Made by a program: the position numbers and the translations under genes. A DNA stretch of 45,330 bases, from contig JAKANS010000023.1 of NCBI GenBank assembly GCA_021823625.1, positions 1 to 45,330 on the forward strand. Direction: 5' to 3'. Each line of letters opens with the position of its first letter. Positions within the stretch are counted from its first letter, which is position 1. This stretch comes from a bacterium (lineage in GTDB: Bacteria; Verrucomicrobiota; Verrucomicrobiia; Limisphaerales; J093). Positions 10,795-19,640 of the stretch are shown in pieces. Under the pieces are notes generated by a model. The model was not told the origin of the DNA and ran no database searches. It saw only the letters and a list, made by a program, of their open reading frames with translations.

Positions 10795-10807
10795 GTTTCG
10801 CGGGAAC

Positions 10808-11092
10808 CTAGTGCAGCCCCCCGCCGGTTTCAAGACGCTGATTCAGCGCCGGTTCGGCGGCCGGCCGATCCCCGCCGCGCGGCGTGCCGGCGGACCGGAC
10901 GATGATCTGCGGGCGTTCGCCTTTGCGCGCGTGAAAGACCACTGTCTCGCGTGGCACCGAATCCGCCCCGGAACTGCAGCCGCAACAGGCGCCGTGGCCC
11001 CGTCCCAGACGCCGCGGCCGAAAACGGAACCACGCCATCAGGCCGGCGGTCACCGCCACGATCGCGAGCGCTATGATCTGTTGCCAGTCCAC
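10808..11092 (-). CDS. Small Cys-rich membrane-anchored protein
   Basis: 94 residues from a GTG at 11092. One N-terminal transmembrane helix (IIALAIVAVTAGLMAWF) is followed by a basic stretch and a cysteine cluster (GACCGCSSG). A polar tail then becomes low-complexity. This anchor-plus-CCGC layout resembles FeoB-associated Cys-rich membrane proteins, but no feo gene is nearby, so a metal-handling or redox role is only a guess. It sits 13 bases upstream of the Hsp20 start and 37 bases after the TatD-like gene, so it is probably part of the same transcription unit. Confidence 0.62.
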   Translation of the reverse strand: MDWQQIIALAIVAVTAGLMAWFRFRPRRLGRGHGACCGCSSGADSVPRETVVFHARKGERPQIIVRSAGTPRGGDRPAAEPALNQRLETGGGLH

Positions 11093-11129
11093 GTTCTCAG
11101 AATACGACCGATTGCCGTGCGCTCAACTG

Positions 11130-11933
11130 TCATTCCACTCGAAACCGCGGGCTTTGGCTCAGGAACCGCACCGGGTTCTGGTAAATCACGCGGTCCACCG
11201 CCTCCGCGGACCAGCCCCGGCGGCGCATTTCCAGCGCCGTTCGCGGCACATTCAGCGGAATGCTCACGCCCCAATCGCACGCGCTGTTCAGCCACAGCCG
11301 CTCCTGGCCGTAGCCATCGAGGATGTCCACCGCCCGCGCCGGCGTGCACTTGGTTTCCGGGTACAACGTCATGCCCGCCCAGAAACCGGCGTCCAGCACC
11401 ATCTTTACCGTGTGCTCCTCGACGTGGTCGATGATCACGCGCTCCGGTCGGATCCGCGAATCGGCCCGCAGCACGTCCAGCGTCAACCGCGTGCCCTTGA
11501 ATTTGTCTTCGAGATGCGGCGTGTGGACGAGGATCAACTGATCGTGCCGCGCCGCGAAGTCCACGTGCCACTCGAGCACCTTCAGCTCGTTGCGCGAATT
11601 CTTGTTCAACCCGATCTCGCCGATGCCGAGCACCGTCGGCCGGTCGAGGAACTGTGGGACGATCGCCAGCACGTCCTTCGCGAACGCCGCGTCCTCGGAC
11701 TCCTTCGGGTTGAGGCACAGCCAGCAAAAATGCGGCAGGCCGAACCTGGCCGCGCGTTTCGGCTCATATTCGGTGAGCTGGCAAAAATAGTCGTGAAAAC
11801 CCTGGACCGAACTGCGGTCGAAACCCGCCCAGAAGGCCGGCTCGCAAACCGCCGCACAGCCGGACGTGACCATCGCCACGTAATCGTCCGTGACGCGGCT
11901 GACCATGTGGGCGTGAGGTTCGATGTAGCGCAT
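11130..11933 (-). CDS. TatD-family metal-dependent hydrolase
   Basis: 267 residues from the ATG at 11933. The N-terminal metal site is EPHAHM, with a later Glu in [11 protein letters not shown] and His residues in LILVHTPH and IIDHVEEHT, in the order expected for the TatD/amidohydrolase TIM barrel; NSACDWG supplies the last Asp. The long insert ([20 protein letters not shown]) and the upstream 88-residue partner recall the EboB-like TatD proteins of ebo metabolite-traffic clusters, not the housekeeping DNase TatD. The other ebo genes are not visible here, so that link is tentative. The substrate is unknown. Confidence 0.78.
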   Translation of the reverse strand: MRYIEPHAHMVSRVTDDYVAMVTSGCAAVCEPAFWAGFDRSSVQGFHDYFCQLTEYEPKRAARFGLPHFCWLCLNPKESEDAAFAKDVLAIVPQFLDRPTVLGIGEIGLNKNSRNELKVLEWHVDFAARHDQLILVHTPHLEDKFKGTRLTLDVLRADSRIRPERVIIDHVEEHTVKMVLDAGFWAGMTLYPETKCTPARAVDILDGYGQERLWLNSACDWGVSIPLNVPRTALEMRRRGWSAEAVDRVIYQNPVRFLSQSPRFRVE

Positions 11934-11979
11934 GAATGGCTCCTCGTTTCTTCGATTGGCAAACGGCCCACCCCGCCGA

Positions 11980-12246
11980 TCAAGACCGGCCGGGCCACGC
12001 GCCGATCGCACCTTTGCCCGGCGCTATGCCGATCGGCTCGCGGGTCGGATCGCTCAGAGCCATCAGGATCGTCTCGGCGCGTTTGGGTTCGCCGTCGGCG
12101 AGGTGTTTCATCGCTTCCCGGAAGGCGTCCAGGCGGAAATCGGCTTCGCCCGAGCCGCGGTCCACGCGGTCCAGGAAGGCCGCGATCTCGATCAGCTTGT
12201 GGCGGGCGTCGAGAAAGTACAGGTCCAGCACTTGTTGGCGTGTCAT
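11980..12246 (-). CDS. Conserved small helical protein paired with the TatD hydrolase
   Basis: 88 residues from the ATG at 12246 ([20 protein letters not shown]). It is predominantly alpha-helical and charged, with no signal peptide, so cytoplasmic. The segment [13 protein letters not shown] and the ending [14 protein letters not shown] are, from memory, typical of a small family encoded next to TatD/EboA-type genes in Planctomycetes and Verrucomicrobia. It lies 46 bases upstream of the TatD-like gene in the same direction. I cannot name an activity; it may be an adaptor or a subunit for the hydrolase. Confidence 0.68.
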   Translation of the reverse strand: MTRQQVLDLYFLDARHKLIEIAAFLDRVDRGSGEADFRLDAFREAMKHLADGEPKRAETILMALSDPTREPIGIAPGKGAIGAWPGRS

Positions 12247-12368
12247 AGGCGGCAAATCGGGAGAGAGCTTACGCCGGTCGCGGGCTGCCGAACAATCCCA
12301 ATCACAATCGGTTCGTCAACTGCCATGCATCCTAAACCATGCCCGGCGTGCGAGCTGGCGGCCTGGCT

Positions 12369-14432
12369 TCACCGCAGCAGCGTCGAGGCGTTGGTCTGGC
12401 CGAGGAAGATGAAGCGCGAGAAACCGCCCCCCACCACGCTGGCGTTGAGCAGGTAGCCGGCGTCGAGGGCCTTGTCCACGCGGAGCTTGGTCTCGGAAAG
12501 GTGGGCGCGGGTGTAGGTGTCGAGGCCAGCCGCGTCCTGCGCCTTCGCCAGCCGGTTGCTCAATTGGCGCAGGTGCAGGAGGGCGAGGTTCGCGATCGGT
12601 CGGTGCGAGGATTGGCTCCAGGTTTCGGGCATGCTGAGGTCGATCAGGCGCTCGACGTACTCGCGCTGGAGGTTCCGGCGCAGGCTCGAAATCATTGGCT
12701 GGCGATCGGTGTAGGTGCCGCCGGTCTGGTCGAGCTCGGACCAGATTTCGCCCTCGATCGTGTTCAACACTTCCGGCCGCGTGACCGCGTCTTCGTTCGT
12801 CGCCGCGAGGAATTCGTTGTCATAGACGTGCCCCAGTGTCCCGGGGTTGAGGAGGCGGGTGAGCACCATCGATTGGATGCCCATGATGCGGTCGTGAATG
12901 GGCCAGGTGGACTCTTCGAGCGCGCCGGTGAACTGGTCGAGCCACTTGTCCACGGTCATGCGCCGGAGCAGGTCGGGTGTCAGTCCGTAGGCTTCGTCGC
13001 GGAAGGTCGTTTCGAGAACGAACTTCAGCGCTTCGCGTTGCTCCTTGACCGGGACCACCTGAATGGGCGCGCCGCTGTCGGGATCGCCCTTCTTGGCGCG
13101 ACTGATGAAAACGCCGCCGAGCCAGCTCGACATCATGCTCAGCGCGCGGGTCTGGAGGGCGAGGCTCATTTCGTAACCGTAGCGCGCCCGCGCCCAGCTT
13201 TCGCCCTCTTTCACGAATTTGTTGATGAGCCGGTCGCGTTGATATTTGGCGAGCTCGATTTGCTTTTCGGCGTACCTCAGCGGGTCGGCGGCGAAGTCGT
13301 AGCGCCGCGCGAGCGGGTCGGGCCCGATGGTGTCTTCGTCGGTGGCGTAGGTCAGTTCCGGCTCGGAGGCCCGGCGGAGGATGGGCTTCCGATCCTCTGT
13401 TTTTTCCATGTGCGCACCGGTGGCCGCGTCCTGGTAATAGACCTCGATGGCGTTGGCGAGACCGACTTTCTCGAAGGCCTTGTTCCACATCAACACGCCT
13501 TCGCGCACCCACCGGCGATACCGGATCGGCGTGGTGGATTCGAGGTAGAACACGATCGGGTTCTTCGGCGGGCTGACCTTCAAGCTGGGATCGGCCTTCT
13601 CCAAGTGCCAGCGGTTGATGTAGCGCACCTGGTTTTCCTCGGCCTGGTACTTGCCGAGATCGGCGAAGCTGGTGGTGAAATACCCGACCCGCTCGTCCGC
13701 GGCCCGCGGCGGGTAGGCCGGGTTGGGGGTGATCTCGCTGATCGAGTAATGGAACACCTTGAGCAGGCCGTTGGCCACGGGCATCTCGAAGGCCAGTTCC
13801 ACGTTACTCGGAAATGCCTTGGCCGTCTTGATCGTGGCGAGCGCGGTCCGCGCGCCCTTCACCATCGGACCGAAAAACTTCTCGGCGTCGCCGACGAGCA
13901 GCGCATCCATGTCGATGATCGGTCCCCAGCCGGGCAGGATGCCCAGAATCGGCACGTCCACGATCACGCGGTCGGTGAAGAGGCGCTGCACGCTCGCCTT
14001 GGACTCGGCCTCGCCGGTCGAACGCACGTCCAGGTTGGGCATCAGCATGACCATGCGTTTGTCCTGCCGCCGCCAATACACATACATGTCGCCGGCTTGG
14101 AGTCCCGCGTAGCGCTCGCCGCTGGCCACCGTCATGGCGATGAAGAACTTTTTTTGCGCGAACTTCTCCGGGAACACCGCCAGCATCTGGTTGTCCTTCC
14201 GGCGAACCCAGATCTGCAGCAGCGTGGGCGCCTTGTCGATCGACGACACCACCTGCTCGTAATCCTTCAGGATTTCCGTGTGGGGCGGAAACTCGGGTTT
14301 CGTGGCTTCGGGGGCCTTGGTCGGGCTCCCCGGCGGCGCGTTGGTGGCGGGTTGCTGGGCGCGGCTGGCTGGCAACAGCACCAGCAACGCGGTGAGCGAC
14401 AGCGCCCTCAGGACACGACGGGTGGTTTGCAT
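12369..14432 (-). CDS. DUF5117/Met-zincin family exported protein lacking the zinc catalytic motif
   Basis: 687 residues from the ATG at 14432, with a signal peptide (LRALSLTALLVLLPASRAQ). The DUF5118/DUF5117 N-terminal half is intact (PTLLQIWVRRKDNQM, VDVPILGILPGWGPIID, STTPIRYRRWVREGVLMWNK). The C-terminal DUF4953-type half is also present (ILRRASEPELTYATDED, MMSSWLGGVFISR). Family members are usually about 800-850 residues and carry HExxHxxG between these halves. Here the protein passes directly from GAHMEKT to EDRKPILRRASEP, and no HExxH occurs anywhere. About 150 residues with the active site are missing in frame (near 13400-13420). It is therefore either a pseudoenzyme or an allele inactivated by an internal deletion. 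It is transcribed alone. Confidence 0.8.
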   Translation of the reverse strand: MQTTRRVLRALSLTALLVLLPASRAQQPATNAPPGSPTKAPEATKPEFPPHTEILKDYEQVVSSIDKAPTLLQIWVRRKDNQMLAVFPEKFAQKKFFIAMTVASGERYAGLQAGDMYVYWRRQDKRMVMLMPNLDVRSTGEAESKASVQRLFTDRVIVDVPILGILPGWGPIIDMDALLVGDAEKFFGPMVKGARTALATIKTAKAFPSNVELAFEMPVANGLLKVFHYSISEITPNPAYPPRAADERVGYFTTSFADLGKYQAEENQVRYINRWHLEKADPSLKVSPPKNPIVFYLESTTPIRYRRWVREGVLMWNKAFEKVGLANAIEVYYQDAATGAHMEKTEDRKPILRRASEPELTYATDEDTIGPDPLARRYDFAADPLRYAEKQIELAKYQRDRLINKFVKEGESWARARYGYEMSLALQTRALSMMSSWLGGVFISRAKKGDPDSGAPIQVVPVKEQREALKFVLETTFRDEAYGLTPDLLRRMTVDKWLDQFTGALEESTWPIHDRIMGIQSMVLTRLLNPGTLGHVYDNEFLAATNEDAVTRPEVLNTIEGEIWSELDQTGGTYTDRQPMISSLRRNLQREYVERLIDLSMPETWSQSSHRPIANLALLHLRQLSNRLAKAQDAAGLDTYTRAHLSETKLRVDKALDAGYLLNASVVGGGFSRFIFLGQTNASTLLR

Positions 14433-14609
14433 AGCGGCGTGTTTTTGACGCAGCCGCAAAGGGAGGCAAGACCGAAATAGCCCGATCGCGCCGTCACCGC
14501 CGCAAACGTGCTCACGGCAGAAACCCGAGGAGGACGCGCCGCCCGACTCGTGCTCGAATTCCTTAACTTTCGCGCGGACGAGCCACCGTTCGCGCGCGCG
14601 GATTCCGGC

Positions 14610-15089
14610 TTACGGCGTCACCGCCAGCCGTTCCTCGTGCCGCTCCGGCTTCATCAGTACTCCCTGCTCCTTATACGGTTTGAGCATGAAATGCGTCGCG
14701 GTCGAGAGCACGCCCTGGATGGTGGCGAGTTTCTCGGAAACGAACATCGCCACCTCGCGGAGGTCGTGACCTTCCACCACCACCAGCAGGTCGTAAGCGC
14801 CGGACATCAAGTAACACGAACGCACCTCGGCGTATTTGGCCACCCGCTCGGCGATGCGGTCGAAACCGCCTTCGCGTTCGGGCGTGATCCGCACTTCGAT
14901 GACCGCGCGGACCACATCCACGCCCAGCTTTTCCTCGTTCAGGATGGTGCGGTAGCCGAGGATGATGTGGTCCGCCTCGTAGGCCTTGATCTTCGCGGTC
15001 ACCTCCGCCTCGGAGCGGTTTAGCATGGCAGCGAGTTGGGCCGGCTTGAGAGCGGCGTTGTCGTGGAGGATCTGTAGCAGCGGATCCAT
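14610..15089 (-). CDS. Lrp/AsnC-family transcriptional regulator
   Basis: 159 residues. An N-terminal AsnC-type winged helix (LLQILHDNAALKPAQLAAML, then NRSEAEVTAKIKAYE) is followed by a RAM ligand-binding domain (VVRAVIEVRITPEREGGFD, CYLMSGAYDLLVVVEG). Such proteins form octamers, often sensing amino acids. It is divergent from the GmhB-like gene across 111 bases. The tyrosine/chorismate genes further right are not adjacent enough to infer a target. A short basic tail (MKPERHEERLAVTP) extends past the domain. Confidence 0.88.
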   Translation of the reverse strand: MDPLLQILHDNAALKPAQLAAMLNRSEAEVTAKIKAYEADHIILGYRTILNEEKLGVDVVRAVIEVRITPEREGGFDRIAERVAKYAEVRSCYLMSGAYDLLVVVEGHDLREVAMFVSEKLATIQGVLSTATHFMLKPYKEQGVLMKPERHEERLAVTP

Positions 15090-15200
15090 GCCGGCACGTT
15101 AGCCGGGACAGGCTTGGCTTGCAGCTATTTTCTGGCGCGAAGCGCGGCGGGCTGCTGGCTGCGGCTTGCGTTTTCGAGGCCCCGGCCCAAGCTCCGGGCC

Positions 15201-15743
15201 GTGCAACGTGCCGTATTTCTCGATCGCGACGGGACGCTGAACGTCGAACGCAACTACCTCAGCGATCCCGCCCAACTGGAGTTGCTGCCCGGCGTTCCAG
15301 CAGCGTTGAAGCGTCTCCAGGACGCGGGTTTCCGGCTGTTCATCGTCACCAACCAATCCGGCATTGGCCGCGGCTATTACACCGAGGCGGACCTGCACCG
15401 CGTCAACGCCCGCCTGCTCGAACTGCTCGCGCCGCACGGGGTGCGTTTCGAGAAGATCTATTTCGCGCCGGAAGCGCCGGAGCAACCCGGCCGCGGCCGC
15501 AAGCCGTCGCCGCAATTCCTCTTCGACGCCCGCGACGAGTTCGGTCTCGACCTCGCCCGGAGCTACCTGGTGGGCGACAAACTGGCCGACCTCAAGTGCG
15601 GTTGGAACGCCGGCGTGAAGCGGAGCATCCTGGTGCGGACCGGGTACGGCGCGGAGCTGGAAAAGCATGACCCGGCGAAGCTCGCACGGGCGGTGGTGTT
15701 GGACGACCTGCCCGCGGTGGTAGAGTGGATTCTGGGGCAGTGA
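15201..15743 (+). CDS. GmhB-like HAD phosphatase (heptose bisphosphate phosphatase family)
   Basis: 180 residues from a GTG at 15201; a TTG at 15114 would add a non-homologous leader. HAD motif I is FLDRDGTLNVE, motif II IVTNQSGIGRGYY, motif III KPSPQFLFDA and motif IV YLVGDKLADL. The layout matches D-glycero-D-manno-heptose 1,7-bisphosphate 7-phosphatase of the LPS-core heptose pathway. The loop that in E. coli GmhB holds zinc through Cys/His (CxH...CxC) here reads FAPEAPEQPGRGRKPSP, with no cysteine, so the structural zinc is absent. Related histidinol-phosphate phosphatases are an alternative. No other heptose genes are nearby. Confidence 0.82.
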   Translation: MQRAVFLDRDGTLNVERNYLSDPAQLELLPGVPAALKRLQDAGFRLFIVTNQSGIGRGYYTEADLHRVNARLLELLAPHGVRFEKIYFAPEAPEQPGRGRKPSPQFLFDARDEFGLDLARSYLVGDKLADLKCGWNAGVKRSILVRTGYGAELEKHDPAKLARAVVLDDLPAVVEWILGQ

Positions 15744-15752
15744 ACCAGCCGC

Positions 15753-16370
15753 TCAGCCGATCCCCAGTTCCGCCAGGCAGGGCCGCACCGCCGGCAATTT
15801 GTGCGGAGTGAGCCAGGCGCGCTTCAGCCAGAATCCTTTGACCGTCTGGCTGCGGATCACCGGTGCGTCATCTTCGGCGAACGGCACGAGCAGCTCGCCC
15901 TGGCGCCGGTAAAACTGATGGGCGAGATGTTCCGGATCGAGAATCCAGTATTCCTCGACGCCGTGCGCTTCGTACGCGGCGAATTTCGGGCCGGAGTCCA
16001 GATGCGCCGCACGCGGTGAGAGCGCCTCGACCACCAGTGTGGGCGCGAAGGGGGCGTGCGTGGCAGCCAGCCGCGCCACCTGCTCGTTGGTGAAGAAGGC
16101 CAGGTCAGGCAGAAACACCTGCCGCGGGCCGAGCCGCACCGCCACCACTTCGCGGTACAACCGGCCGAGCTTGCGCGCCTCGATGTAGCCGGCGAGCAGG
16201 CGGTCCACGAAGTTCAACAAGTCGGCGTGGCGAAGGTTGACGGGCGAGTGCATGACGGTTTCCCCTTGAATCAAATCCGCATGAACGCCGGGCTGAAGCC
16301 AGTCGAGAAACTCCTCGGCAGTCAAGAGCCGCGGTTCCTTTCTTGGCGCGGTGGCGAGTGAAACCGGCAT
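15753..16370 (-). CDS. Uma2-family (DUF820) PD-(D/E)xK nuclease-like protein
   Basis: 205 residues from the ATG at 16370. Family hallmarks are the N-terminal LLTAEEFLDWLQPGVHADLI with GETVMHSP, the core FLPDLAFFT (PD), TLVVEALSP (E), then KFAAYEAHGVEEYWILDPE. Uma2/DUF820 proteins have a restriction-endonuclease fold and are strongly expanded in cyanobacteria and Planctomycetes/Verrucomicrobia; their biological role is unproven. It ends 10 bases from the convergent GmhB-like gene and is divergent from the small exported gene at 16482. Confidence 0.88.
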   Translation of the reverse strand: MPVSLATAPRKEPRLLTAEEFLDWLQPGVHADLIQGETVMHSPVNLRHADLLNFVDRLLAGYIEARKLGRLYREVVAVRLGPRQVFLPDLAFFTNEQVARLAATHAPFAPTLVVEALSPRAAHLDSGPKFAAYEAHGVEEYWILDPEHLAHQFYRRQGELLVPFAEDDAPVIRSQTVKGFWLKRAWLTPHKLPAVRPCLAELGIG

Positions 16371-16481
16371 GACGCAAAGCTAGAAGCAGCCCGGTCTCCC
16401 GGCAAGCGGCTTTCAGCCCGCCTGCAAACCGCCAATTATGCCGAAGCGGCGGCGACGCCGATTCCGTCCAATGGTTTTGCC

Positions 16482-16937
16482 ATGAAAGCGATCGTTGTTT
16501 CACTCGCCTCGCTGCTATTAACGCTTGGCGGCGCGCACCGGGTAGCCGCCGTCGAGGCTCGCCCCCCCTCATCCACCAAAACGCGACCGACCGTGGCCGT
16601 GGAGCCAGCACAGCGCCAAGGCAAGCAGCCAAGCCGAGCCTTTACTTTGCGAACCAACCTCCTGGCGCACCAACTGACAATTCCATCGCGCGGGAAGGAA
16701 CAGCTCCGAGTTCTCGTTTTGCCGCCTGGCGATCTGAAATCGCGAACTTCTGCCTCGAAATTGACCCCACAGCGCACGGACTCGCTGGCGGCACGGCGAC
16801 CCGAGACGCGCGACTACCCCGGCCTGCTTTACCCGATTCACCCACCGCGACCGGTGCCGCCCGCCAAGGGCGGGGTGCCCGACAATTCGCAACTCATCTA
16901 CCCGGTGTACCCGCCCCGTCTCGTGGGGCGGCCTTAG
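16482..16937 (+). CDS. Small exported protein with Pro-rich repeats
   Basis: 151 residues. A convincing signal peptide (MKAIVVSLASLLLTLGGAHR, then VAAVEA) is followed by a polar, Arg/Pro/Thr-rich chain. It ends with two related motifs, LLYPIHPPRPVPP and LIYPVYPPRLV. There are no cysteines, no membrane segment and no recognisable domain. Its TAG stop overlaps the convergent neighbour's TAA stop. I do not recognise the family. Confidence 0.55.
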   Translation: MKAIVVSLASLLLTLGGAHRVAAVEARPPSSTKTRPTVAVEPAQRQGKQPSRAFTLRTNLLAHQLTIPSRGKEQLRVLVLPPGDLKSRTSASKLTPQRTDSLAARRPETRDYPGLLYPIHPPRPVPPAKGGVPDNSQLIYPVYPPRLVGRP

Positions 16938-17200
16938 CGGGTCGCTGGCTCGCCGCCACGCAATGAGGAGTGGTGGGCCGCCCAGTAAAAGGCCAGCACC
17001 GGCAGGCCGAGCAGCAGCGTGCCGAGCGCCCAGACCAACCCACCGAGTAGAACCGGCCTCTGCCCGCGCGCCGCGAGCTGGCGCGAATCCAGGAACACCG
17101 CCCCGGCAAAGACCAGGTGCAGCACCGGCACGAGCACCCCCATGGCGTAATAACTGTAGGTCTTGAGCGAATTGAAGACCGTCAGGATGTCCATCAGCAT
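16934..17200 (-). CDS. Small two-helix membrane protein
   Basis: 88 residues from the ATG at 17200, with another ATG two codons later. Two hydrophobic segments, about 17-36 (YAMGVLVPVLHLVFAGAVFL) and 50-70 (VLLGGLVWALGTLLLGLPVL, then AFYWAAHHSS), predict a hairpin in the inner membrane with a short basic loop (RQLAARGQRP). The function is unknown. It is divergent from tyrA, with about 107 bases between the starts. Confidence 0.62.
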   Translation of the reverse strand: MLMDILTVFNSLKTYSYYAMGVLVPVLHLVFAGAVFLDSRQLAARGQRPVLLGGLVWALGTLLLGLPVLAFYWAAHHSSLRGGEPATR

Positions 17201-17307
17201 GGTGGACAGGTTAACCGCCCGACCGACCACCGGCGAGCTGCGAAAGCCCGGCGCGACCTCGCACTTGCCGCTTGCGGCCCGGAAGCGTGCTTTGGACACT
17301 CCGCGGC

Positions 17308-18195
17308 GTGTTGTTCCGCAAGGTCACCCTCATCGGTGTTGGCTTGCTCGGCGGGTCGCTCGGCCAGGCGCTGCGCCAGCGTCGGCTGGCCGGCAGCGTC
17401 CACGGTTACGTGCGCCGCGCGGCCAGCATTGCCGACTGCCGCCAGGCCGGCGCCGTGGACGACGCCACCACCGATCTCGCCACCGCCACACGCGACGCTG
17501 ATCTGGTCGTGTTCAGCACCCCGATCGGCCAGATGCGCGGGCTGGCGGAATTGGCGGCACCTGCGCTGAAGCGCGGCGCGCTCGTCACCGACGTGGGCAG
17601 CGTCAAAGGCGGAGTGGTCGCGGAATTGGAGCCGCTCTGCGCCAGCGCGGGCGCGCACTTCATCGGCAGCCATCCCATGGCCGGCTCGGAAAAAGCGGGC
17701 GTCGGCGCGGCGCGGCCCGACCTGTTCGAAGGCGCGGTCTGCGCCGTCACGCCCACGCCGCAGTCGGACGCCGCGGCGCTGGCGAAGATCGAAGCGCTTT
17801 GGAGTGCGGTCGGCGCCGGGGTGTTGCGACTTTCGCCGGCGGCGCACGATGAACTGGTGGCCCGCGCCAGCCATTTGCCTCAAGCGGTGGCGGTCTCGCT
17901 GGCGAGCCTGGTGTTGGATCCGGCCGCGGCGCCCGAGCAAGCCCGGCTTTGCGCGGGTGGGTTCCGCGACTGCACCCGGATCGCTTCGGGCTCGCCGGAG
18001 ATGTGGCGCGACATCTTGTTGGCCAACCGGCAGCCGGTCGCCCAAGCCATCGACGATTTCATCGCGCGCCTGCGCGGCTTGCGGGACGCGATCGACCGCG
18101 GCAGCCCGGAGGCGATCGCCCAATTGCTCAGTTCCGCCAAGAACCGCCGGGATGCCTGGATGAACCACCGGGCGGTGCGCAGCCCGGCCGAGTAA
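17308..18195 (+). CDS. tyrA: Prephenate dehydrogenase (TyrA family)
   Basis: 295 residues from a GTG at 17308. The Rossmann NAD(P) site is VTLIGVGLLGGSLGQALRQR at the N-terminus. The catalytic region shows VTDVGSVKGG and FIGSHPMAGSEKAGVGAA, with the His and Ser conserved in arogenate/prephenate dehydrogenases, and SHLPQAVAVSLA further on. It oxidatively decarboxylates prephenate (or arogenate) in tyrosine synthesis. No ACT domain is present, so feedback control would have to occur elsewhere. It lies 24 bases upstream of aroA, forming a chorismate/tyrosine operon. Confidence 0.92.
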   Translation: MLFRKVTLIGVGLLGGSLGQALRQRRLAGSVHGYVRRAASIADCRQAGAVDDATTDLATATRDADLVVFSTPIGQMRGLAELAAPALKRGALVTDVGSVKGGVVAELEPLCASAGAHFIGSHPMAGSEKAGVGAARPDLFEGAVCAVTPTPQSDAAALAKIEALWSAVGAGVLRLSPAAHDELVARASHLPQAVAVSLASLVLDPAAAPEQARLCAGGFRDCTRIASGSPEMWRDILLANRQPVAQAIDDFIARLRGLRDAIDRGSPEAIAQLLSSAKNRRDAWMNHRAVRSPAE

Positions 18196-18219
18196 GCCGG
18201 CTGCCGGACGCCGAACCCG

Positions 18220-19539
18220 ATGCCTCTTCCCGCCGTCATCGCCATTGACCCGCTGCCCGGACCAGTGCCGGCGCAGATCACCGTGCCGGGATCGAAGAGC
18301 ATCACCAATCGCGCACTCGTGCTGGCCGCGCTGGCGGCGGGCGAAACCGAACTCCGCGGCGCTTTGTGGAGCGAAGACACGCAGGTGATGGTCGAATGCC
18401 TGCAAGAGCTGGGCTTTATGGTGAACGTGGCGGCCGATCCCGCCGAGCCGGGCAACCGCACCATCACCGTTTATGGCCAGGGCGGTCGGGTTCCGCGCGG
18501 AGGAACTCCGGCTCAGCCACTCGAGCTCTTTGTGGGCAATGCCGGCACGGCAGCGCGGTTCCTGGCCGCGATGGTTTGCCTGGGCGAAGGCACCTACCGG
18601 CTTCGCGGCGTGCCGCGAATGCACGAACGTCCGCAAGCGGCGCTGTTCGCGGCGTTGCGCGACCTCGGCTACCGCGTCGAGTCGCCGAACGACAAACTGC
18701 CGGCGGTGATTCACGGTGCCGGGCCGCGGCCGGGCCGTTGTTGGGTGAGCGTGGCCGAGAGTTCGCAGTTCGCCTCGGCGTTGCTGTTGAGCGCGGGCGT
18801 CGGCGGCTGGGAGGTCAAGGTGGCCGGCGACAACGCGGACGAACTGCCTTACGTCGAGATGACGCGCGAATTGGTGAAGGCGTTTCCGGCGGCGGGCGGC
18901 CGTTTTCAAGTCGAGCCCGACGCTTCGAGCGGCAGCTATTTCTGGGCCGCCGACTGGCTGCTGAACGGCGCATCCGGCTTCCGGCATCCTGGATCCGGCA
19001 TCTTGGATCCGGCCGCCGGCATCCGCCCCGCCCATTGGCCGATCTCGACCTGGCAGATCGACACCGCCTTCCCGCGTTTTCTCCCGTTGCCGCCGGCGAT
19101 CTCGCGGAGCCGCGATTTGGGCGACAGCCTCATGACAGCGGTGGTGCTCGCGCCTTTCGCGGACCGGCCGACGCGGTTCACCGACCTCGGCCGCCTGCGC
19201 GTGCAGGAATGCGAACGCGTAACCGCGCTGCGGACCGAACTCACCCGTTGCGGTGCGAAGGTGGTTGAGGAAGGCGACACGTTAACGGTGTTTCCGTCCG
19301 CCGCCCGCCTGCACGGCGCGCAAATCGAGACGTACCACGACCATCGCATTGCCATGTGTTTCGCGATTCTGGGATTGAAGGTGCCGGGCCTCGAAATCAA
19401 AAATCCCGCCTGTGTGAAAAAGACGTTCCCGAACTTCTTCGAGAAACTCGCCGCGCCGCCCCCGCACGGTTTGGGCGCGGCGATTCGCGACCGCGCGGGT
19501 GGCCGGGTGTTGCGAGCGGGAGAACTGTCCGCGGATTGA
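18220..19539 (+). CDS. aroA: 3-phosphoshikimate 1-carboxyvinyltransferase (EPSP synthase)
   Basis: 439 residues. It transfers enolpyruvyl from PEP to shikimate-3-phosphate. Visible signatures are PGSKSITNRALVLAALAAG, the GNAGTAARFLAA loop, PRMHERP, SSQFASALLLSAG, RVQECERVTAL and YHDHRIAMCFAILGL. The protein contains a foreign-looking stretch of about 20 residues (ASGFRHPGSGILDPAAGIRP) at 18970-19030. It is encoded by repeats of a CCGGCATC-type unit that also occurs inside the radical SAM gene at 27 kb. The insert falls between the strand following YFWAADWLLNG and the STWQIDTAFPRFL region, presumably in a surface loop, and leaves the frame intact. It is co-transcribed with tyrA and cmk. Confidence 0.95.
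   Translation: MPLPAVIAIDPLPGPVPAQITVPGSKSITNRALVLAALAAGETELRGALWSEDTQVMVECLQELGFMVNVAADPAEPGNRTITVYGQGGRVPRGGTPAQPLELFVGNAGTAARFLAAMVCLGEGTYRLRGVPRMHERPQAALFAALRDLGYRVESPNDKLPAVIHGAGPRPGRCWVSVAESSQFASALLLSAGVGGWEVKVAGDNADELPYVEMTRELVKAFPAAGGRFQVEPDASSGSYFWAADWLLNGASGFRHPGSGILDPAAGIRPAHWPISTWQIDTAFPRFLPLPPAISRSRDLGDSLMTAVVLAPFADRPTRFTDLGRLRVQECERVTALRTELTRCGAKVVEEGDTLTVFPSAARLHGAQIETYHDHRIAMCFAILGLKVPGLEIKNPACVKKTFPNFFEKLAAPPPHGLGAAIRDRAGGRVLRAGELSAD
18970..19030 (+). repeat. In-frame CCGGCATC/GGATCC repeat cluster inside aroA
   Basis: CATCCGGCTTCCGGCATCC, GGATCCGGCATC, GGATCCGGCC and CCGGCATCC follow one another within 60 bases. The unit is the same as in the arrays at 27032-27064 and 27149-27183. 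The number of bases keeps the aroA frame open. Confidence 0.7.
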
Positions 19540-19640
19540 AGACTGAACTTTCCGCGCAAGTTCGGGAAGTCACCTGGAGCGACTTCGCAGTGAGCACGAG
19601 CAAAAACCAGAGTCGGAATCAGGAGAAAGGGACGGGAGCA

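Noticed and set aside
11130-12246. A full ebo metabolite-traffic cluster around the TatD gene
   Set aside because: Only the TatD-like gene and a small partner are present; no EboA, C, D, E or F homologue is visible.
12339-14480. A plus-strand open frame of 713 codons
   Set aside because: It mirrors the DUF5117 family gene on the minus strand and has typical shadow composition rich in His, Gly and Arg.
17194-19035. A minus-strand open frame of 613 codons across tyrA and aroA
   Set aside because: It is antisense to two housekeeping enzymes with full motifs.
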